A stretch of 64,000 nucleotides of DNA, taken from positions 372,001-436,000 of the forward strand of contig CM045762.1 of assembly GCA_025200525.1 (NCBI GenBank), written 5' to 3'. Of this stretch, positions 56,692-64,000 are shown one piece after another (the stretch's first letter is position 1; each line of letters opens with the position of its first letter). A program made the translations under genes and the position numbers. This stretch comes from Camellia lanceoleosa (taxonomy: Eukaryota; Streptophyta; Magnoliopsida; Ericales; Theaceae). The notes beneath the pieces are model-generated. The model had not been told where the DNA came from. It ran no database searches and saw nothing but the letters and a program-made list of their open reading frames with translations.

Positions 56692-59600
56692 TGTAGACGT
56701 CCCCGAACGCCCCGGGAGGGATGAGGTCCTGTTCTGTTTATTTGGGGTTCACTACAGTTCGGACTCAAATTGTCACGGTTCTTAATCTGAACCAAAGAGT
56801 CCAAATCTGGCAAATCGTTTTGAGAAAACAGATTTTTGAAAGAAGTGCCAAACATGGACTGCTTTGCCAGATACAGAGTCGCCACCTAAATATTTTATTT
56901 TGGAAAATTTAGGAAACCCTGACTCGTTTGCCTAAGACCACGTGTCCGTCATCACCAAAGTTGCCTCGGCTCGGGAACTTGGGTATGATTGGGGAAGGTC
57001 ACTTCGTGAGCACCCCCGCTTGCCTGATCAAAGATCGGCTTGTACTAACCATGATATCAAGTTTTGAAAACATTATGCGTTCTTATTCCGGTTATTAGCC
57101 TAGATTACTATGTGATGCGCACAGCATACAAGTATAGACTGAATCGCCTGAATTGGAACAAAACATTTCATGTTTGTTTGTTTGAAAAATGGGTTGATGG
57201 TGCTACTCGCAAGTAGGCTAAGACGTGGATTTTCCACCCTCGGGTGGGCTTAGAAAACATGATTTTGCCACTATCTAGTGGGCTTAAAACTCACAATTAA
57301 TGAATTATTCCGATTCAAATAACCCAACCTTCACCCACAGGCATTCAGGCAGATATATCACATAAGCAATTAGCCTCATGGTAAACATGCTATCATGGCA
57401 GTCACTCACACGCATGCAAGGATGCTAAAGCATAAACACTTACTGAGTACTCCAAGCCAAATCAGAAGCTGATTAGAAATCCATGCATGATCCTAACTAT
57501 ACAGAAATGCCTAATGCAACACATGCAAAATGCAACTATAGCAGGCTCGATTATTCTAAAGATGGCATATGATGATGCTACAGCTAACATGTATTCAACT
57601 TAGAATTGAAATACAATGTAGTTAGTATGATGCGCCGAGCCCGGTGCGTACAAGACAGATGGATGAATGAAAACATGCTATCATACTGTATGCTAATTGA
57701 AACATGCCCTAATCTAACCATCATAAGCGGGTAAATAAAAGGAAGAAAGATGTGGGGTTGGAAGACATACATCACACACACGCACACTTATTACAATTGT
57801 ACCCTCGCGCAGAGAGTCCTAATAAATAATATACAGTCCCAAATGAATAAATAATACAGTCCCAAATAAATAATTACAAAATCCTAATTAATAAACAAAT
57901 TAATCTAGGAAAGAAGTAAATTGGCACGCAAATCCATGGACCGCCTCAGCTCTGTTCCAAATGATGAATGATGCATGCTCGGGTTGCCTTGCACAAAAAT
58001 CCACTGCGATGCCCCAGTTTGCCTCTATTTACAATTGTTCTTGGGATGCGTGCCAAGCTCCGGAAGGCTGCCGATTTCTGATTTGCTGCAACAGAGAGCA
58101 ACAAAGGGGCATGGCAAAGTATTTTCACATATGTATGCATGCATGACTACTCTTCAGGGAGTGTAGTCCTCGATCCTCGTGCCACCAATCACGCATCTCG
58201 ATGCATGATGGCAGAGGAGTCAATTTGCACAGCTCAATATGAAATGAATGCACATGGAAACACAATAGGGCCTAGACTCCATCATGGATAATCCAGGAAT
58301 TAATGGCCGGGAATTGAGACACGTTATCACTCGAGTCTGAACGTCCCTCGTTTCCCGTGCTCGGGCTAACTCTTATCCTGAACACAATGCAATATGCATG
58401 ATATGCATGAATGCAATCCTAACATGCAACCTAGCATACACAATGCTATGAAATGGCACACACGATGCACGAGGTAACATGGCATACACAATGCGCTAAC
58501 ATACAACCTAGCATACGCAATGCTATGAAACGAAAAGGCATACACAATGCATAATGGACTTACAATAACATGAGTGGACCTCATTCACACTCACATCAGT
58601 AGCCATTAGATGGAAATGAGACTCTCAAAATGCGTGCACGCATGCACGCAAACCGAGGACCGAACCTAAGGCATCAAATGCCACTCTACCGAAGCATGGC
58701 AAGGGATGGAACATGGTATGCAAACATACAAATTTCAGCACTTAAATATGATACAAAATGATCCCGAAACATGGAAACATGGCAGCCGATGCATGAGATG
58801 AACCTCGAAACTCGAAACTAGGCGCATGGAATGACTTATAGCTATACAAAGCATGCATTATTTAATCATGAAGCATGAAGATAGATCCAAGGCAGTCCCA
58901 AAACATGAACATTTCTAGTTCAAAGCATGGCCAAAAGATGCTAGCAAGATGGACTAAAATAGCATGCAATTTTGACTAGCAAATATGGTTTACATGGAAA
59001 GTATAGGATGCACATGGAATTTTACCAAACCAACAAAAATCAGTGAATAAATCATATGAAAATGGGCCCAAATAACCACTGTTTTGAAACCATGGCATGC
59101 AAAAATGATGAGTTACTTTAGAGGGCCATGCAAGGAGTTATTAGGCACATACAAGATAGACATGAAGCATGACCAAAAAAACTCTGGAAATCAAATATGG
59201 TAGTCCTAAAACTCACCAAACTGGGCCTGGAAAGTGACTTCAAAGCATGCAAGATAGGGTCTCTTTGGAAGGCCAAAATGACCACCAAACAAGAGAAGGT
59301 GAGAGGGGGTCACCCCCCTCTGATTTGGAGGCTCAAAACAGTGTCTTAGCCATTAAAAATCCACTGGATTTCAGTGGCTAGAAGGCCAAAACAAGGCCAA
59401 TGCAAATGCTCACATGTATGGCTCAAAACATGAAGAAATAATGCATGCAAGGAAGGAGATGACTCCAAAAAGAAATGGGACCTTGAAAAAACTTAAAGAT
59501 AAGGTCAAAACAAGGCTTTTTTTAGTTTATGGAAAACCTCTAAAACAAACACAAGTAGGGCTAATCTATCATGCAAAAATGGCCCTAAAAGAGAGAATAG

Positions 59601-61244
59601 AGACAAGTGGTAGCTTCTGGCTCAAATAGAGGAGAGCCCTTCAACAAAGTTGAAGAGGGGCTCAAAATAAGGTACTTTACAATTTATAGTCAAGTCCGAA
59701 ACAGCTCGCAAATAGGCCTAAAATACTATGCAAAAAAAGGCCAAAACGAGAGTTAAAGAGGCAAGTGATAGTGGGAGACCTCAAACAGCAAGAGGTCCTC
59801 GATCAAACATGAAAAGGAGCTCAGAATATGACTATTTACAGTTTGGGTCGGAGCCCAAAAATGTAATGAAGTATGGCTTAGATTGCATGCAAAATAGAGC
59901 AAAAAGAGAGAGAAATGAGGCTCACCCTTGTAGTCCAAACTTCCAGCAGCTTTTGGTCCAAGAAATGGTGCTCCTAAGCTTTGAAAAATAGCGTCCAAGT
60001 TGCTGGAATGGAGTGTGGATTGATAGGCTAGGAGTTGGTGTAGAAATGGTCAAGAATCAAGGGTATTTTGAGGCTTGGAATAGAGAGAGAGGGAGATGTA
60101 ATGCAAGACCTCTAAACCAATGTTTGTAACCCTCAAAAATGGTGGTGGAGGTGCTGGTTTTATAGGGAGATGAGCGGAGGAAAAGGGGGGGAAAACCAAT
60201 TCAAATTTTCCCCCCAAAAGGTAGCCCCCCGGATTCAAAATCTGGGGAGAAACAAATTGCACAGCTGGAATGCATTTGAAGAGGAGATTCTGGCCGGCCA
60301 GGTTCAAAGGGTTCAAGTGGCCGGTCGGCCACCCCCCCTGGCTGGCCGTCCAGGGGCCAAAAGGGTCAAGAATGATTGCTGGCTGGCCAGCCCAAAAAGG
60401 TGGCCTCCCATGTGTGCACAACACAAATATGTGGTTGAAACCCAGAAAATGTGAAACAGGAGAGAGAAAAGCCAACTTTTTAGAGGGGTTCAAAAGGGTC
60501 AATGACAATTACTGGCTAGCCATGTCATATTGGTGGCCTCCCAGGTGTGTACAACACAAATATGGGGTTTAGGGCTCAAGAAAGTGGCCCTGGGGTGGTC
60601 AACATTAGCTTTCAAGTGATGAAAATGGGCGACGGAGAGCGATGAAGAAATAAAGCTGGCTATTTAGAACAATTGCTGGCCTCCCACCCTCCTAAAAGCT
60701 TCCTAATAATGAAAATAAGGTCTCCACCAAAAATGAACCAAAATGGATGCAAAACGAAGGTTCGGGGACCGAAACGCGCGGCACGGGGCCCCGAAAATGG
60801 GCCGTTAAGCACCGGAGGTGGCGTTCGACCACGAAGTTGGTCTCTCGGGCCATAGTGTTCCTCAAAAGGGAGGAAATAAGGTGTATACCAAAAACCGGAG
60901 CAAACGGAGGTGGTTAGGCGGTCCCGAACCGAGGCACACGGCCGTCGGCTCCGAAAAATCGGAAACCGGGCTCCAAACGGGAAAAATGGCCTACGATCAC
61001 GAAACGCAGCCTACGGCCACTGAGAGATGATCTACGAGACTTCTCCCTCCCTTCGGAAAGAGAAAACAGAGAAAACAGAGCCTGGTTCGCAAACCGAGGC
61101 AATGCACGAAAGAGTTCGAAAGTCCGGAGGCAAGGCTGGCAGCCGAGACTCTGAAACTTCTGAACGAGCACAATATGCAATATCACCGAGCGCTCAATCG
61201 GTGACGTCTGAGTCTTAAGGTCGGTCAAAAATGGGGTGTCTACA
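56692..61244 (-). repeat. Right (5') LTR of element B, 4553 bp
   Basis: Starts TGTAGACG at 56692 and ends GTGTCTACA at 61244. It is near-identical to the left LTR, and long stretches (for example 58680-59440 against 37340-38130) show almost no differences. Confidence 0.95.
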
Positions 61245-61249
61245 ATAAA
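61245..61249. other. Target-site duplication of element B, right copy (ATAAA)
   Basis: One mismatch to ATAAG at 35371-35375. It is followed by CCATGTATTCCATG, as in the uninterrupted units at 62390 and 63463. Confidence 0.85.
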
Positions 61250-64000
61250 CCATGTATTCCATGTTTTGAAAAAAAAATTATTCAATTCTCTGAATAAGTA
61301 ATATAATTATTGCTATATACTCTTTCCCAAGTGATATGTGATATTTTATTAAAATATAAAAAAATAATTAATGTTCTTAATTTTATGTTCTCAATTTCAC
61401 CTCTAATGACATAATACACTTTTATGTGAAGTGGTCTCACACTCATCTCCTTCTTATATTTAATCTCCTTAATTGAAATGGGAGTGAGACACGTCATTAG
61501 AAGTGGAATTAGACGGACAAAATTAGGAGATATAGCACCATTCATAAAATATTTAATTAAACTTTCTTTTTCATTTACTCTCTAATCATCAACTAATCAT
61601 TTCGTTAACATATCAATAAATTTAGAAAATGAGCCTATAAAATGGTTTGTATATCATTTTTTCTATTTAATTACATTTCAACCCCTATCTCCTCTCTCTT
61701 TCTTCTCTCTAACATTGAATGTATTGATATCCTCTGAGCACTCCTTATAAACTCTTACATCTTGTTTGGAAACATATTATTTTAACAAATTTTTTTTTTA
61801 TTGCAGTATAAGATAAAAAAAATTAGTAATATATTTGAGATAAATGATATCCTCTGAGCAATTCTTATAAACTCTTACATCTTGTTTGGAAATATATTAT
61901 TTTAATAATTTTTTTTATTATTGAAGTATAAGATAAAAAAATTAGTAATATATTTGAGATAATTTTTTATATTATCCAAAAAAAAATAAAAAAAAAGTGA
62001 AAAAAATAAAAAAATAACAGTAAAATAATAAAAAATTTAACATTTTCATACAATTTGCTAATTCTTTGACTTTTTGATATTTTTTTGACTTTTAGACTAA
62101 CATGAAAAGTTGCCAAATGAATCCTTGAAGATGGCTTCTCTTCGGTTTGTGCTGGTTTTTGGGTTTATGTTAGGCTTATTCTGATGATTCAAATTCATAA
62201 GAATGTTGAGAAAATAATTCAGGTAAAAAATTAAGTTAGAAATAGATAACTATATGTTTAGATTATATTTGTTATATAAAATTGGACCACAAATATAATT
62301 TTAAAAATCATTCAAAATTTTATCCAAAATTGAATGTGTGGATAAAATTTATATAAAATATAACCCTTCAATATATTAGTTTTAAATATAAGCCATGTAT
62401 TCCATGTTTTGAAAAAAAATTTATTCAATTCTCTGAATAAGTAATATAATTATTGCTATATACTATTTCCCAAGTGATATGTGATATTTTATTAGAATAT
62501 AAAAAAATAATTAATGTTCTTAATTTTATTTCTCAATTTCACCTCTAATGACATAATACACTTTTATGTGAAGTGGTCTCACACTCATCTCCTTCTTATA
62601 TTTAATCTCCTTAATTCAAATGGGAGTGAGACACGTCAATAGAAGTGGAATTAGACAGACAAAATTAGGAGATATAGCACCATTCATAAAATATTTAGTT
62701 AAACTTTCTTTTTCATTTATTCTCTAATCATCAACTAATCATTTTGTTAACATATCAATAAATTTAGAAAATGAGCCTATAAAATGGTTTGTATATCATT
62801 TTTTCTATTTAATTGCATTTCAACCCCTATCTCCTCTCTCTTTCTTCTCTCTAACATTGAATGTATTGATATCCTCTGAGCAATCCTTATAAACTCTTAC
62901 ATCTTGTTTAGAAATATATTATTTTAATAATTTTTTTTTTATTGAAGTATAAGATAAAAAAAATTAGTAATATATTTGAGATAAATGATATCCTCTGAGC
63001 AATTCTTATAAACTCTTAGATCTTGTTTGGAAATATATTATTTTAATAATTTTTTTTTTATTGAAGTATAAGATAAAAAAATTAGTAATATATTTGAGAT
63101 AATTTTTTATATTTTCCAAAAAAAAATAAAAAAAAGTGAAAAAAATAATAAAATAATAATAAATTTAACATTTTCATATAATTTGTTAATTCTTTGACTT
63201 TTTAATATTTTTTTGACTTTTAGACTAACATGAAAAGTTGTTATACGAATCTTTGAAGATGGCTTCTCTTCGATTTGTGCTGGTTTTTGGGTTTATTTTA
63301 GCTTTATTCTGATGATTCAAATTCGTAAGAATCGTTGAGAAAATAATTCAAGGTAAAAAATTAAGTTATAATTTTAAAAATCATTCAAAATTTTATCCAA
63401 AATTGAATGTGTGGATAAAATTTATTTAAAATATAACCTACAATATATTAGTTTTAAATATAAGCCATGTATTCCATGTTTTGAAAAAAAAAATTATTCA
63501 ATTCTCTGAATAAGTAATATAATTATTGCTATATACTCTTTCCCAAATGATATGTGATATTTTATTAAAATATAAAAAAATAATTAATGTTCTTAATTTT
63601 ATTTTCTCAATTTCACCTCTAATGACATAATACACTTTTATGTGAAGTGGTCTCACACTCATCTCCTTCTTATATTTAATCCCCTTAATTCAAATGGGAG
63701 TGAGACACGTCATTAGAAGTGGAATTAGACGGACAAAATTAGGAGATGTAGCACCATTTATAAAGTATTTAATTAAACTTTCTTTTTCATTTATTCCCTA
63801 ATCATCAACTAATCATTTTCTTAGCATATCAATAAATTTAGAAAATGAGTCTATAAAATGGTTTGTATATCATTTTTTCTATTTAATTGCATTTCAACCC
63901 CTATCTCCTCTCTCTTTCTTCTCTCTAACATTGAATGTAATGATATCCTCTGAGCAATGCTTATAAACTCTTACATCTTGTTTGGAAATATATTATTTTA
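61250..64000. repeat. 1.0-1.1-kb tandem repeat, units 1 (end) to 4 (partial)
   Basis: The word CCATGTATTCCATGTTTTGAA recurs at about 61250, 62394 and 63465, and GTGATATTTTATT at 61338, 62481 and 63554. The periods are 1143 and 1073 bp. Each full unit contains a foldback, a CCTATCTCCTCTCTCTTTCT tract and a tandemly doubled sub-repeat of about 120 bp. The array runs off the right edge. No coding capacity was seen. Confidence 0.92.
61727..61965. repeat. Internal 120-bp duplication in tandem unit 2
   Basis: GATATCCTCTGAGCA...TATTTGAGATAA occurs twice in a row here and again twice at about 62868-63105. Unit 1 (34840-34955) has it once. The duplication therefore arose before unit 3 copied unit 2, or the reverse. 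Confidence 0.8.

Larger units (their letters stand above)
35376..61244 (-). mobile_element. Element B: 25.9-kb Tat/Ogre-like LTR retrotransposon with antisense genes
   Basis: Direct LTRs (35376-39934 and 56692-61244) have TGTAGACG and GGGTGTCTACA ends. A 5-bp duplication with one mismatch flanks them. A PBS lies next to the right LTR and a purine tract next to the left LTR. On the minus strand come gag, protease, an acidic linker, RT, RNase H, second RNase H and integrase. The 8.3 kb between integrase and the 3' LTR carry two plus-strand genes. The size, LTR length, PBS and dual RNase H fit the Tat/Ogre group, the largest plant retrotransposons. Pol has only a few stops while the antisense genes have many, so it is recently dead or a defective relative of a live family. 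Confidence 0.95.

Overview
The window is a repeat-dominated stretch of plant nuclear DNA, most likely from a eudicot. I infer this from Ty3/gypsy retrotransposons of the Tat lineage (dual RNase H, 4-5 kb LTRs, antisense additional genes) nested in AT-rich DNA. I see no intact host gene, rRNA, tRNA or CRISPR array. Almost every recognisable protein belongs to a retroelement and nearly all are broken by stops or frameshifts.

Element C (about 754 to 29978, pol on the minus strand) is the oldest layer. Its 5' LTR (25868-29978) is split by a 3.4-kb insertion E (26148-29518). A gag-protease-RT segment follows (25598-22893). The RT is then interrupted by element A, and the rest of RT, two RNase H domains and integrase lie at 6766-3817. 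Beyond integrase come a 61-bp tandem array and a plus-strand (antisense) gene resembling the putative gypsy-type transposon family (754-2743). The 3' LTR of C is not visible and probably lies off the left edge or was lost.

Element A (6767-22892, 16.1 kb, minus strand) sits in the RT of C with a perfect 5-bp duplication CCACG. Its LTRs are 4174 and 4185 bp. Inside are a decayed gag, only scraps of pol, a decayed antisense gene remnant and a 2.1-kb minisatellite array. It looks like an internally deleted, non-autonomous relative of B.

From 29981 to 32013 lies a solo LTR (D) with a perfect ACAAT duplication. From 32019 to 35375 is AT-rich DNA with a degenerate 60-bp repeat, a foldback MITE-like element and the first unit of a 1.0-1.1-kb tandem repeat.

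Element B (35376-61244, 25.9 kb, minus strand) is a giant Tat/Ogre-like element inserted in that tandem repeat. The neighbouring repeat units preserve the empty target site. It has 4.55-kb LTRs, gag, protease, RT, RNase H, second RNase H and integrase (55864-48214). Between integrase and the 3' LTR it carries two plus-strand, intron-containing antisense genes. One is a plant-mobile-domain gene with six inferred exons, whose first intron holds an 81-bp tandem array. The other is a two-exon gene resembling DUF7745. The 1.1-kb tandem repeat resumes at 61250 and runs off the right edge.

All three Tat elements place a tandem array and antisense gene(s), or remnants, between integrase and the 3' LTR. 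That hypervariable zone is the most interesting part of the window.
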